Positions 23,701-38,700 of a stretch of DNA of 64,000 bases are shown here, piece after piece. The notes under the pieces are model-generated. The model was not told the DNA's origin and searched no databases. It saw nothing but the letters and a program-made list of their open reading frames with translations. The stretch comes from Pomphorhynchus laevis. Its lineage: Eukaryota > Acanthocephala > Palaeacanthocephala > Echinorhynchida > Pomphorhynchidae. Within the stretch, counting starts at the first letter, position 1, and the number at the start of each line of letters is the position of its first letter. The stretch lies in assembly GCA_012934845.2 (NCBI GenBank), contig WNNJ02000628.1, positions 186,001 to 250,000 on the forward strand, read 5' to 3'. A program made the translations under genes and the position numbers.

Positions 23701-26700
23701 TTCGACTTTAGTGAACTTTTGTTGGTGAGCAAAGAAGATAAAGGACTATTTCCTGGAATATATCGGTAAAATTGTTAAAATATATACCTCGAATTTTTGT
23801 TCGACGGGTACTGCATCAACTGCCCTTGCATAAACTTTAAGAGCCCGACGAGCCAAACCATACTGATCTTCCAACTTAGCGTAAAGTAGGTACAAAACTA
23901 AAAACAGTAGCGTATCAGTAATAGAAAGTGAATCTTAGCAAATATCAAATAAGAAATTTAACATCTTTTTATAGGCAGTTTATATTGGACAGAATATATT
24001 ACAGAAAAAAATTTCGAATAAAGACAAGAAAAATCAGTAATAAATTTTGGACAGAATATATTATTTTGGACAGAATATATTACAGAAAAAAATTTCGAAT
24101 AAAGACAAGAAAAATCAGTAATAAATTTTGGGATCAAGATCAAAAAGGAAAACTTTTAATTTTATTTTAATATTTCGCTTGTATTTTTTCTGATAATGCT
24201 AACAGAAGTTAGCGAAATATCAAAATTAAAAGTTTTCTTTTTTGATCCCAAAATTTAATAAAATGTATAAATTCATGTACAAGCATATGCTGCTATCGAA
24301 ACGTTTTAATTTCTGAAACTGTTACACTATAGGAAACAAAATTTTAATCTAAATAAAAACTATTTGATCGTATTGCTAGAGACTTAAGAAAAATAATAAA
24401 CTTTGAAATCTTTGGTTCAAGAATCGAAACATTTAGATAAAAAATTTGTCGTACAGTTTTTCTAAAGGAGGACCGTCTGCCAATCCTCATCACTATACAG
24501 CATTGGGAGGTACCTGCACTGATGAGTCAAAATGATGACAAAACGATACTAGATGCCGTTTTGTCGATTCTTTCGTGGCTCCCAAACTGATAAAATTTAT
24601 AATAATTGTATAATTCAACTAGACAAATTATAAAATATTTAAAATGATGAATTTTTAAAAATTAATTGAAACATTTCTAGCTCAAAATCTTAATATTTTT
24701 GGATACAAAATATATCTTTTATTCGGTGGCTACTGTCGCTAGCATTGGAAACAGCGCAGTCGTAAAAATGAATAAAGAATATTTTAAAATATTTTTTCAG
24801 TTAAGCATTTCTTAAAAATAGTCTTTTAAGTAAAATTTTATATTTTCGTTCAAATAAAAAATATTTAAACTATAGTGATCTTCTATGTAGCATTTTTATA
24901 TAAAAGATGATAATCTTTCGTTAAGCAAATGAGTTTAAACAAGTTAGGTAGATTCGTAATTCTGAAGTATTCAAATCTACATTTTTTTAGAGTTATTAAA
25001 ACTGAAATCTATTTAATCTATCGTCTGAAATTGTACGTTGTAAATATCAAAGAATTAACTTAACAGTTTTAGTATTATACAAGAATAGGAAAAATTTAAG
25101 CAGGTTTTTTGTACAACCTTAGTCTAGAAGCTTAACCCTGAATGCGCCTACCACAGACGCCGAAGCCCCCAATGAGGCGTTTCGACCTTAGTATAACCAT
25201 CACTACAGAACGGTCTCAACAGTGTGACTCTGTAGCTACACAACTTCCACAGTACTTGAATTCGACAGAACTTGATCGACCATTGTAGGATGCTTTGCAA
25301 TTTCCTTTAATAGGTTTACTAAAGATCTACTACTGTTGGGCTAGGTGTCTGTGGTAGGCGTATTCCGGGTTAAGCTTCCCGACGAAGGCTGTTAAACTTT
25401 CCTGCTCGTGTGTAATACGAAAAAAGTAAAGTTAATTATTTCAGATTTACAACGTCGTATTTCAGATTAATTAAACGTCAACAATTACTGTATTTATCTA
25501 TCATCAACAAAAACAAAAATAAAAAAATATAAATATATTTCTTAAGCAATATACCTTTACAGTGTTCAGGAGTACAAGATTCGAGACATTGTTCAAACAA
25601 ATCTCTCGCGCGTTCGATTTTACTGTCTTTCTTTTAAAAAGGAGTTAATCAACGATCAAAATGTAAACTAATTAATTTAAAATAATTACCATATTTTTAA
25701 GATATGACTATTTTGTTTACTAAATTGTTATAAATTTTGAATTTACACTGCAGTCAAATATGTCGGTTAAACGAAATATATAATATTTCAAAGTAGTTAC
25801 TTTTGAAATAAATATTTATTACTTATTTCTTATAATTACATGAAGAGTAATTTGAGAAAAACCATAAAATGATTACAAATCAACATAACGACTAGAGCAA
25901 TAAAATATTTTATTATCAATAGAACAATATATTTACAATTCTATAATTTGTTCAATATATTTACATTATTATCAATAGAATCATTTATCTATTGAATTTT
26001 ATTATAAATTTCAAATTACATTTTAACTCTTGATAGAAATTATATAAAATCTTATATATAGCATCGTGAGGAATTTCTGGCGTCTTTACAGTTATCACAA
26101 AATCAGTCGAAACGTACCCTAACCACTTCATCCGACTGACGATGACTGCTAGGTGGTTAGGAGCGTCTCGGAGTAATACATTAGACTGATTGAGCTGATG
26201 ATCGAAGTCCAGTTATTTAGCAGCAAATACGGATTAAAAATCAACTGGACCACAGTGACTAACTATATATATTATATATAGGTGGTAGTTCACCCTACTG
26301 GTGAGTGCTGCCGGCTACCATCAGCTCGTCTGGGAGTGATAAGGAATTCTGCTCTGCATGTAATTAAAATCCGATTTATGGCAGCATCTACAATTATGAA
26401 ACTGAAGCTTATTATCCACCGGAGCACAGTTTTACACAATCTAATATAAAATTACAAAAATGTATTCTTTAAAGGGATCCTGTGCCTAAGCAAAGAAAGG
26501 AAAGCAATTAAAATTCCTGCCGAATAAAATTAGGATGATCCGGAAAGCACATGGTTAGTTTAAAGAGGCTATGGCCATGCTCCCAGGTTAGCAAATTCTC
26601 GGAGAAGCCTTTTGTTTCTGCGACATCTACAATTATATATAATATAAAATATAAAATATTTAATATAATATTTATTTAAATATATTTAGAAATTTCGCTA

Positions 26701-29700
26701 ATATTATATATATTAAGGTAGATGTTGTAACGAGATATTATGTAACGAGGTATATTTTTATTTTGCAAACGTTTTGTTCCCTTACTGGGTCCTTCGTCAG
26801 TGCTGTTGTACAATCTACGACAAATATTTACATACAATTACCGTAATTGTATGTAAATATTTGTCGTAAATTATATTTTCAAAAATATATTTCGCTAATA
26901 TTATTTAAATAAATCAAATCAGATAACTGAGTCTACGTATTTAATATAATTATAAAATAAAAAATAATAATGGTAAATCAGCTAAATAAAAATGTATAAT
27001 AAATTATTAAATTATATATTTATAATTATATAATTATAAATTATAATATTAAATTATATTATTATATAATAAATAATTGTATATAAGATTTTATAATTTA
27101 TATCAAGTTAAAATTTTAAATAAAAATTTAAAAAGTTAATTTTTCTGAATTGACTAATAAATAACAGACTAAGGATTAAAGGTCATCAACAGGAATTGCT
27201 TTGCTATCAGGTTTCGGCCCGTATTCCTCGGCCCAACATATTTATCGCAGATTAAGCGGCTTGTGAATTTCTCTTGTTATTTTTCCCAAGCTTACTCGGA
27301 TATTTATTAGTCAATTCATAAAAATTGATTTAATTTTTAATTTCAATTTTGAATCTAAATTTCATGTAAAAATGAATTATAAAATTAATTATATACTCAG
27401 TTATCTAATATGAAATAATTCTAAAATATAATCAAAGGGTATTTCAACGTGACCTCATTTATTTCAAAAAAGTGACCTATGCATACCACAAAAGAATCAG
27501 ATCAGATAACTGAGTCTGCGTATCTTATACTATTTATAAATTAAAAATAAAGATAAATAGTTATAAATAATAAATAATTTATTAAATTTTTTCTTTTTCA
27601 TATAATTTAGAATTATAAATCAACCAAATATTATTAAAATATTAAATTCACAATATAACAAATCAACAAAATATTATAAAAAATAGATTTAAAATCATTA
27701 GTTGAAAATATTTATGGATAAACAAATTATATCAGAGGAAATACGTCCTTAGCACGTATTTGGCCCTGCTGCTGTTTTGGGTTGAAGAATAGAAACCGAA
27801 ACCATGTGTTTGGCCCGCTGCTATGTTGGGTTACCTGATTACATACGAGTCCCTCATGATGACCTCTAATCCTTATTATGACATGTCTGTTATTTATTAG
27901 TCTATAAATAAAAGTCATAAAAATGACTTTTATTTTATATTTCAATTTTTTTATTTTAACTCGATAAAATAATAAACTGTATAAAATCTTATTTAATCAT
28001 TTATTATTTATAATTATTTATCTTTATTTTTAATTTATAAATAGTATAAAATACGCAGACTCAGTTTGCTAATCTAATTTGCTTACTTGATTTGAATCAG
28101 TGAGTTGAAAAATGCAGGATGTCAGTATATTATAATATATATTATATATAATATACTATATAATATACTATATAATATATAGTACATATAATATAAAATA
28201 TTATATATAATATGATATATAATATATCATATTATATAATATGATATATTATAAGGATTGATGACCTTTTAATAAGGATTAAAAGGTCATCAGGAAGAAC
28301 TGCTATGTTATCAGGTTTCAGCCCCTATTCCTCGACCCACATAGCAGCAGGGCCGAATATACACTAATGACGTATTTTATCTTATGAAATTTGATTATCT
28401 GGTGTATTTCATTCTAATACAAAACATATTATTTATTATTTATCAGTAAAAATGCCACTTAATTGTTTAAATTTATTTAAAATAATATTTTGCTGATTTA
28501 TATTTATCTATTATAAGAAATAGACAAAAGTTCATATATTATATATAATATACTATATAATATATAGTATAATATATATACTATATATTATTTAATATGT
28601 CCTTTTCAAGCTTGAAAATGACACTGTGTGTTGAAAGCTTGCGATAATAAGGAATACTATTTTCATATCATGTCTATAAAACCACCATTAACTAATATAA
28701 AATTTTAAAAATTTATATTTATACAAAGTTAAAATTTAAATTTAAAATAAAAGTCAATTTTTATGAATCTAATAAATAACAGACGATGTATCAGAATAAG
28801 GTTAAAAAGGTCATATGAAGGAACTACTATGTTATAAGGTTTCTATTCCTCGACACAACATAACAGCGAGATCAAATGCATGATTGTGACGTATTTCATC
28901 TGATTAAATTTGATTATCTACTATCTTATTATAATACAAAGTATATTATTCATCATCCATCCATAAAATGTTTTCTCAAAATTGTTTAAATTTAATTTTA
29001 AATAATATTTTGTTGATTTATATTTATATATTATAATAAATAGAAAAAAGTTCATATATTATATATAATATACTATATAATATACTATATATACTATATA
29101 TTATTTAATATGTCTTTTTCAAGCTTGAAAATGACACTGTGTGTTGAAAGCTTGCGATAATATAAAATACTATTTATATATCATGTCTATAAAACCATCT
29201 TTAATTAATATAAGATTTTAAGAAATTATATTTATATAAAGTTAGAATTTAAAATTGAAATTTAAATTAACAGTCTATTTCCATAAATTGACTAATAAAT
29301 AACAGACGATGTATAAGAATAAGGATTAGTAATTATCAGAAGGAACTGCTTTGCTATCAGGTTTGAACACATATTCCTCGACCCAGCATAGCAGCAGGGC
29401 CAAACGCAATTTTATAAGATATTTTAGATGTATATATTTAATAATATTAAATTAGAATATTTATAACATTTTTACGCTTTAAGTAAATTTTTGTATGTAG
29501 CAAAGTAAACGATTTTATAAATTATTTCAGAAATAAATAGATTCAAGGTGCAGAATAAAAAAGTAAAAAAGTATGAAGTGAAATATAACAGCTTTTCTTA
29601 TTAACAACTAAATGTTTGAATGCTTACAAAGAGAAACTATAATAAGCGCATTCAATTTAAATAAAGTTAGAATTTAAAATAAACGGCATTTTTATGAATT

Positions 29701-32700
29701 GACTAATAAATAAAATATGATGTATCAGAATAAGGATGAGAGGTTATCAGGAAGAACTGCTATGCTATCAGGTTTTGACCCTATTCCTCTACCCAACTTA
29801 ACAGCGGACCAAATAATACTAATGACGTATTTCCTTTGATGAAATTTAATTATCTAGTATCTTATTATAATACAAAGTATATTATTTATTAAAAATATAC
29901 TTTGCATCTATAATATATATGATAATAATATAAATATAATAATATAAATATGAATATGAAAAATATAAAAAACATAAATACAATCAATTTACGATATAAA
30001 AACAATACTTTGTTGAATTAAATTGATTAAATTGATACAATATCTGAAGTAAAAAATATTTCTCTTTACTGATTGTTTCTATAAATGCGAAGTAAATTCA
30101 GCTCGGTAGATACATGCTTTTAGCATGTATTAAAATTAAATATTTTAATATTGCATAATATTATATTACATATTATAGTTGTTTGTTTTATAAAACAATA
30201 GAATGCATATCTTACATATCTTACATATAATATTTATCTTTATGTAACAATTATATAAATATTATATTATATATTATATTTATTACATATATTTAATAAA
30301 TATTTAATAAAATGTTTAATATTCAAAATATTTAATAAAATAGTATATCAATAAAATGTATATATAAAAACTAACAATAGAATTATATCTTACATATCGG
30401 TGCATAAATTTTGTTAAATAAATTAACCAAATCTCATAGACAACTGGCCATGGAAAGACGGATACACCTTTTTCATAAGCCTAGAATCAAATTAATGTAT
30501 ATAATATATGACTGAAATAGTGTACTCTGAAGGCTTCTTCGTAGTAATCATTTTCTTCTAAGAAATTGCCGTAATTTATGATTATCTGAGGACTACAAAC
30601 GCGAAGATCAATGATTGCATCATAAACTGCTTTACAGCTCTATACAATATACAGTTTAATTTTATAAAGAAAAATAATGTTAGCAACCTCGAAAGTTCCA
30701 AAACTCTCTTCCAAATCCGCGTATAATGACCAAATTTTAATATTTTTATGAAGCCTTTTTTGAACAGGTTCTGATGTGTCAAAATAATCAACTTTATACG
30801 AAGGGCAAGTAGTCGCCTCTTCTAGTAGGGCGATAGCATCTTTAAAGGCCCTAAATACATATTTTAACAAGTTCATTTCGTGATTAGTACAAATCAAAAA
30901 ATGATAAATTCAAATATGAAACAGTAATTTGTATCGTTGAAAGATAATAATAACTCATAATAAAGCTTATATAAAACAAAAATAACTTAATAGCTTAATT
31001 ATCTGGAATAAAAATTAATTTATTACATAATATTACAATATACACAGCTAAGTGCACGAGTGCTTCAAAGAATATTGTTCGTCCAGAACGTAAATATTTA
31101 AAACGCATCTGATTACAATATATTATCCACCGCCTAAGAGCGCACGAAGCCGCCTGAGAGCACACGAATCCGCCTAGAGCGTACGAAGCAGAGTCTGAGA
31201 GCACACGAATCCGCCTAGAGCGTACGAAGCAGAGTCTGAGAGCACACGAATCCGCCTAGAGCGCACGAAAGAGCGTACGAAGCAGAGTCTGATAGCACAC
31301 GAATCCGCCTAGAGCGCACGAAGCCGCATGAGAGCGCATGAAACAGGAATATTTGTCATTCAAACAAGACAAATTCCTAAGGTCGTTCAGCTAATAATGC
31401 CCCATGTTGCACTTGCAACGGGCCTGCGATCGTAAGTAGAGAATGCAAGTGTACAAAAGCCGGTCGAGCCAGTGTAAATTGTCGTGCAACTAAATGTCAA
31501 CGTAAACAAAATCCGCAATTGACACTGTATTCACCAAGCCATTCCGATGCATAACAAAAAAAGTTGTGACGTGTCGCCTGCACATGATTCTGCAACTCAA
31601 TTTGACGATTCAATAGATGCCGCAGCACAACGACTAGATATTTTTGATATAATGACTGTGTTTTACGAACTGACAAATTGGCGACCAAATTTTATGTCAC
31701 TTCCAAGTTGTTGAGCCTCAAGTAGATTCTTGAACAAATTGACAAAATTGCCACCATTGTTGGGACTAATGGGCAATTGCAGCAAGCATGGAAGGCTATC
31801 AATAAGATCGGTCCTAATTTCGGCTATTATAAAAACGCCAGTAAATGCTTTTTTGGTAAACAGAGACAAGACAATATACGATTACAAAGATTTGAGTGAT
31901 GAAAATATAAATATTATGCCTAACGAAATCAAAGTACTCGGAAGTTATATAGGTACTGATGAATATATAATGGATCAGGTTAGCTGTTTTGATGCTCATG
32001 TCGCTTATACTTTGCTTACAAAGCCCTACAATGCGAGTGGACTTATGTACAAAGAACTACTCCTATCTGTACCGAACGGTTTTATGACATTGAAAAAATT
32101 ATAAATGACCAGCTTGTACCATCGATGCTTGGGCGCGATCATATGGATGAGTTGTTAAAGAGACTAATTTTCTTACCAACGTGCATTGGCGGCATGGGAG
32201 TATGTAGTTCGTGCCAATATCCGAGATTAAATTACATAAGTGTAAGAGAAATGCCATTACTTAATCTGATTGAGTTAGCAGAAGATCAACGACTGATAAA
32301 GCAAAGTAATCATTTGAAAGAAATTCCTTATGAGAAAGCCGAATGTAAAATTACGAGATAAGGTATGGTTAATATTGATAGTTTGAGATGGGAAGTCGTT
32401 ATTGATCACACTATGCAAAGAGGATATTTTTCTTGGTTGAATTGCATTCCATCACGATACAATTGGTGTTACCTTAACTCAAGACAGTGTCGCGATGCAA
32501 TAAACACACGTTATAATTTAGAAGATGTCGACTACAATGGCATCCTAGCAGTAGATCTACCACAGAAGGTAGGCGGAAACACTTTTATTAAACACTATGC
32601 TGTCCGTGACGTAAAAGCTGACATTTTAAAAAACGGGTTTAATTCTGCTGATGTAGAATCAAAATGTATCCGATTTCTTCGAATTATTCATTCGAAATAT

Positions 32701-35700
32701 TTACGACAACAAGGGAATACTCAGCTAAGATGGGTTTGATATGTAGCTCAATAAACAACCGTAGGATGGACCGCTCGTTTAGACGTAAGTGTATTCGATC
32801 ATTTGGCTCTGTCTTGCTATCATTCAGATGCTGCGAGTCGATTTAACTTTCATGTACAAAGAAAAATATATAAATACGAAGAGCGAATATAAACTATTAA
32901 AAGAGATAATTTTGTTCCTGCTATTTATCCGTAGATGACGGAATGGATAATGATTTAATCATTTTTTGGTAAGAACATGTGCATCTAGAAGTGCGATGAA
33001 GTCAGGAAAATTATACTCTGATTGCTAGCATAAATCGTTGAAACGAATAAGCTTTACATTGATGAAAGTAGTGTCATCATGCCTCCACTGGAAAAAATCG
33101 AATTTCAAATTTAATGATTATGCGTCCTCCACAGTCCACGGGAGAAAATCGGAATTCAAATTTAATGGTTATGCGTCATTCGGGTTATGGACAGGTAGAA
33201 AAAGAAGTAGCTCAATGAATAACGAATTATATGCGAAAAAATGCTCACTGTAAGTAACGACAACTTGTCATTACTTTGATCATTTCACTATTATTTAATT
33301 ATTTTAAAATTATTGAAATGCTTTGAAGTTAAGGATAATTATTAAAAACTTTACATTACAACAAACCCATGCTATTAATATTTTATGACAAGTTACAAAT
33401 TTATGAAATAAATTTGTTATTGTGATAATTGACTTAATAATTTGTTAACGTAAGCGCATATTCAATAATTTTGTATAAGAAAAATAAAAATTATCTTTCT
33501 GAAAATATCCATTAATCGAATAATAATGAATAATTAAATATCAATTTAATTGCAATTTATATATAGTATATAATCAAAGAAACGACAATTTCAATTATTT
33601 GAGGAAGATGTCTAGTCCAATATTTCAATAGCTGCTGGAACTAATCATTAGGAACTAATGATAATAGCTGATAAACATCAGCTATTGAATAAAGTGTCGT
33701 TTATTTGATTGTCGTTTCTTTGATTCACAACTGTAAATAAATTAAAAATTATCTCTTGATGTATTTTACCTGCGCTATGTTTTATTATAGAATTTATTTT
33801 TATTCTAGCTTAATTAATTTATATTCTTTTTTATTCATGGCCCGTTTTAAATATCGATAAATATAAAGCCGAAATGTTCACAAGCATATCGGCACCTAAT
33901 AGTATTATATATTATTTTATAATATATATAAAATTCTTTCCTTTTAGTATTCGATTAATTAATAGAATAATTAATAATTATAATTATTAATATTTAATAA
34001 TTAATATTTCTATTATTCTATTAATTCTATTCTATTCTATTCGTATTCTTTTAGTACATGTCCTATTGTTTCTTTGTTAAAAAGCTAATATGTATTATAC
34101 GCTTATTCAAAAATGATTATATAACAATGTAAGGTCAATGTAAGACAATATTGTTCTATTCACAATGTGTGCACAGAATAGATCACCATAGACGACACTG
34201 ATAAATAAATTAAAATAAGTAATTAAATAGGTAAAATGCAAATTAGTGTAAAAAACTTTCTATCAATATTTATAAAAATCGTTCTCTAAAATATTATTAA
34301 CAACATAAAATTACTTTTGTCTAAGTTTCATTTCTACCCATTCACACCATATGCTGGCCAGATCATCTACAGTTTTAAATTTTGCTTGTGAAGCCTCTTT
34401 AAATACAGCGTCCGCCTGTGATCAAAATGATGACGTATAAAGATCAAACACTAAATAAAGATTTCGTAGAACTAAAATATACACGAAACAACCAATTATT
34501 TAGACAATGAATTTTCAAAGTCTCAACAATCAACCTTAAATTTTTTAATAGGAAGTGGTAGAAATGAACAGTGGAGGTTTAGTAATAAATGATTAGATAA
34601 ATAATTAATTGTGATCGGTTTCTTTTGTATGAAATCTTAAATATGGGTCTAATCTGATAAAGGATGAAAAATTAATTTATTAATACTTCGCTAGCAACTG
34701 CTAGTATTGATTGAAATTAACAATTTTCGTTTTGCAGATGTTTGAATGTTTTATCAATCGAACGACCCATCGACTGTTCCACCAATTTTCGGTTTCTATT
34801 AAATCAGCTAACTGAGTCTACGTAAATAATATATTTATAAAATTTATATGAGGTCATCATGAGGAACTGCTATGCTATCAGTTATCGGCCACTATTCCTC
34901 AACCTAGCATAGCAGTGGGGGCTAAACATATGCAAATTAAGTTTTTTCTCTGATGAAATTTGATTATCTAGTATCTTATTCTAATACAAAGTATATTATT
35001 TATTTCCATCCATAAAAAATGTTCCGCTAATGATTTTAAATTTATTTTTAATATTATTGTGTTGATTTATATATTTTACTATTTTCTGCTTGATGTTATT
35101 TTTATAGTAACCTAGCTTAAAATATGCATCAATTAAATTATTTAAATGATTTTGAAGAAAGCCAATATCATTACATATTGTTGCAATTCTTAAAATTTCA
35201 TTATTTAATGTATTATATTTTATATTATATGGTATGTATGAATGCTCATGCAAAAATATGTTTCTTGTAAATTTAAATATGTCATCTTTACGATATAAAT
35301 TAAAAGTAGTTTTAATTGATGCTAATTTAATGTTCATATCTAGATATATACCTTCTTTATTAGTAATATTGTTTTTATTAAGAATAAGGCTACCTTGATA
35401 AATTTGTTCGCTTAAAGAATAAAAATTATTAGAGTTAATTTAGATTTAGTTTTTACACAGTTATGAACAAATTCATATTCTATAAAGCTTAAAAACAAGT
35501 CAGCTATAATTGAGCTACTATTACCATCCATTGGAACACCTTTTACTTGTCTAAAAATAGATGTCCCTACTTTTAAATAATTTTGATTTATTATAATATT
35601 AAAGGATTCGTTTTGCAGATGTTCGAATGTTTTATCGATCGAACGACCCATCGACTGTTCCACCGATTTTCAAATCAGCTAACTGAGTCTACGTATATAA

Positions 35701-38700
35701 TATAATTATAAAATTAAAAATTTAATAAATAATAAATAATTGTTATAATATTTTATATAATTTATATCTAGTAAAATAAAAAAATTAAAATTAAAAAGTC
35801 AATTTTTAAGAATTAAACTTGATGGTTTAATTTTTGTTAGATATGCGTTATAGTTATTATTATTAATTCATTCTCATAATCGTATATTATTCGTATAATA
35901 ATCGTATAATATTTTAATCGATATTAACCAACTTATTATTTAATAAGTTGGTTATTTTGCGTCTTTTAAAAATAGTGTCTTATAATCGATATATTAGTCT
36001 GTTGTTTGTTCAATTACTTAAGAAAATAAGTTCAGGAAACCATGAATTCTTGATAGAAATATCAAACGATTTCATAGCGGAAATGGTTAAAGAGCATAGT
36101 AATAATAAAATTTGAAAAGTTTATTGAATTCCCTAATTTCGTGGTTTATTTCAAAAAATATTAATTTTACTATAAACAACAAACTAATTAGATATTTAAT
36201 CTTTCAGTGTAGATCATATAAAACGATATCAATTAATAATCAAAAGGTTCACAAGAATTTTTTAAACAAACTAGAAAAGCAAACGTTTGTTTAAAACGTT
36301 TATTTTTCTAAGAAGGGATATTTAAAAATTCTAACTTATTGTATCTCAGTAAAAAATAAATAGCATTAACAAACGCTGTGATTTAAAAGTAACATAATGT
36401 TACTTTAAAAGTAACATTAATTATTTATCAAATTAGTGACAATTTCCTCTCCGTAGATAATTATGGTATCTTTTATTTTTAGAAAATCTTTTAAATTTGG
36501 GTAAAAATATTTTTAATAAAAACATTGTGGATAACTTAATAATATTTGTGATATTGAGAGATATCTGATTTAAATATATCTTATGTAAAGATCTTTATTT
36601 AAAGTACGTAAGTATGCAATGATATAACAAATATAAGTTAAAAATAATAACGAATTTTAAAAGTTAAAATATCGAATTTGAAAAAAGTTTATTTTCTGGA
36701 CAATTTCAAATTATGTATTGAATATCAAGTTTAAATTATTTGAGTTATAGTGTTATATAACATACTCTACAAGTATAAGTTCCATAAATATTTACTTTAT
36801 AAAGCTAATCTATTGCTATCCCAAATTCGAAAGTGAGAGATGTGTAAACAAGAAAATGAATACAGATAGTTTAAATAAAAAGCGAGTAATTCAAAATAAA
36901 ATTTACATAATTAATAGACATTTTGATTTCCTAACTAAAATGTATTTATATCTTGCACTAAAAACAGCCGCTGAATGTATAGTTGTGTAAAGACCAAAAA
37001 TATTTACGAAAATTTAATCTTTAAATAAACAAATTAATGATACCTCAGTAAATTTGTTCAATTTCTCGTAGAATAGTGCATACTGAATCCAAATACTTGC
37101 AACCTTGCCTGATGCCTTTAATGGATCCACAGTTTTCACAGCTTCTTTAAAAGTTTCAACAATCTGAAAAATATATGACAGTAAGACATATTGTATTTTG
37201 CGCATACTTTAGATGTACGTCCTTCGAGTAGTTCTACGCGTCTAATCCATTCACTAACATTATGTGGATTCTGTCTCAGCAAAACAGAATTTAACAGGAG
37301 CGGACGTCGATCCATCAGTAGCTCTAATCTCGTTAAACGTAGTTCCATCTCAATTTCATCTACAAAAAAAAAGAAATATTAAGTAAACTTATTATCGACA
37401 GAATTTCTGTACCCTCTTCGTTCAAAACGGTGTTTTTGCATTTCGCAGATTCGATTAATCTGGTAACAAAGCCTTCTTCAAACTGTGAATAAGCGTCAAA
37501 GACCTGTAACCAGAATATAAGAGCTCGAAGAATAAGAATTAAAAGAAAAAAAAACACCTGTGCAAAATCTCGTACGGTAACAACTTTTAACAGAGCCTCT
37601 TCATATATGTCGCGGGCCTTTTTAAAGCCAAGCAAAATGATTAGTTTAAATTAAAACTAATCACAAACAAACCCGTTCTATATCTCCAGCCCGTGTAAAA
37701 TAATTTGATAGAGAATTCCAGAGAATTCCTACTTGGTCCGCATATCGTTCTATACCCTGTTTAATAATCTGCTCAAATTTAATTGTCGGGACATCTAATG
37801 GATGCTTTGAAACGAAATCGCACAATTCATTCCAAAGCTAAAAACGAAAGTGATTATTAACAAACAAATTGAATTTAAAATAACAAAGAATACAAAATAT
37901 GAAATGTAAAATTGAGATTAAAGTCAAAGTAAAAAATTTCAAATATTCAGCTATTTATAAATATTTTTAAATAATTTTTCAAATAAACAGACATTTAAAT
38001 ACTTGAATACCATGACAAAATGAAATCTGCGTGGTTGATGATTGTGATGATATAGTAATAAGAAATCAAGAAAATTGATTCCTTAATTAATTAATTTCTA
38101 CATAGTATTTATCGATGATCATTAGTCACTGATAAAACAAAAATGTGTTAAGCTTCAAATATAGTAATCGACAAATGTGATTTACATTTCACATATAAAT
38201 AGCTACTCTTAATTGATTAACTATTATTTAATGCTGTGGTTACACTAATGGATCAACCAGTTACATTTGTTATATCCACAAATAATTGATAAACATATCA
38301 AAATATTTAAATGTGATATGTAGTAACCTGGTTTTGGATATTAAATTTAATTAAATTCCAATTTAAATTAATTTAAGTTTTAATTATTAACAAATATAAA
38401 TTAAATGATAATAGTACATTGATGTAAGATAGTAATATTATATATTAATTTAAATATAGAATACAATACTTCTAGAATATAAGATATACTAGAAAACCTT
38501 CTGTGAAAAATTCACTTCTAATCAAGTATGTGATACACAAATGTGATTCTCAATACTTAATTCAATTACCGCTGTGGTAATATTCATTTGAAATACAAAC
38601 TGCATTACATATATTTTCATGTATTTTCATATATTTTTATATTAAAAATATAAAAATAGCTGTACAATTATTTGACATCTACAAGTTATTTCTAGTATTG

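Noticed and set aside
30995-31204. Minus-strand Ala/Ser-rich peptide
   Set aside because: It is a translation of the 41-bp minisatellite.
36112-36294. Small open frame of 60 codons (similar ones at 45871-46266, 30582-30791, 27727-27945)
   Set aside because: AT-rich, low-complexity residues (N, K, I, F, L), no motifs, no splice context. Expected by chance at this base composition.
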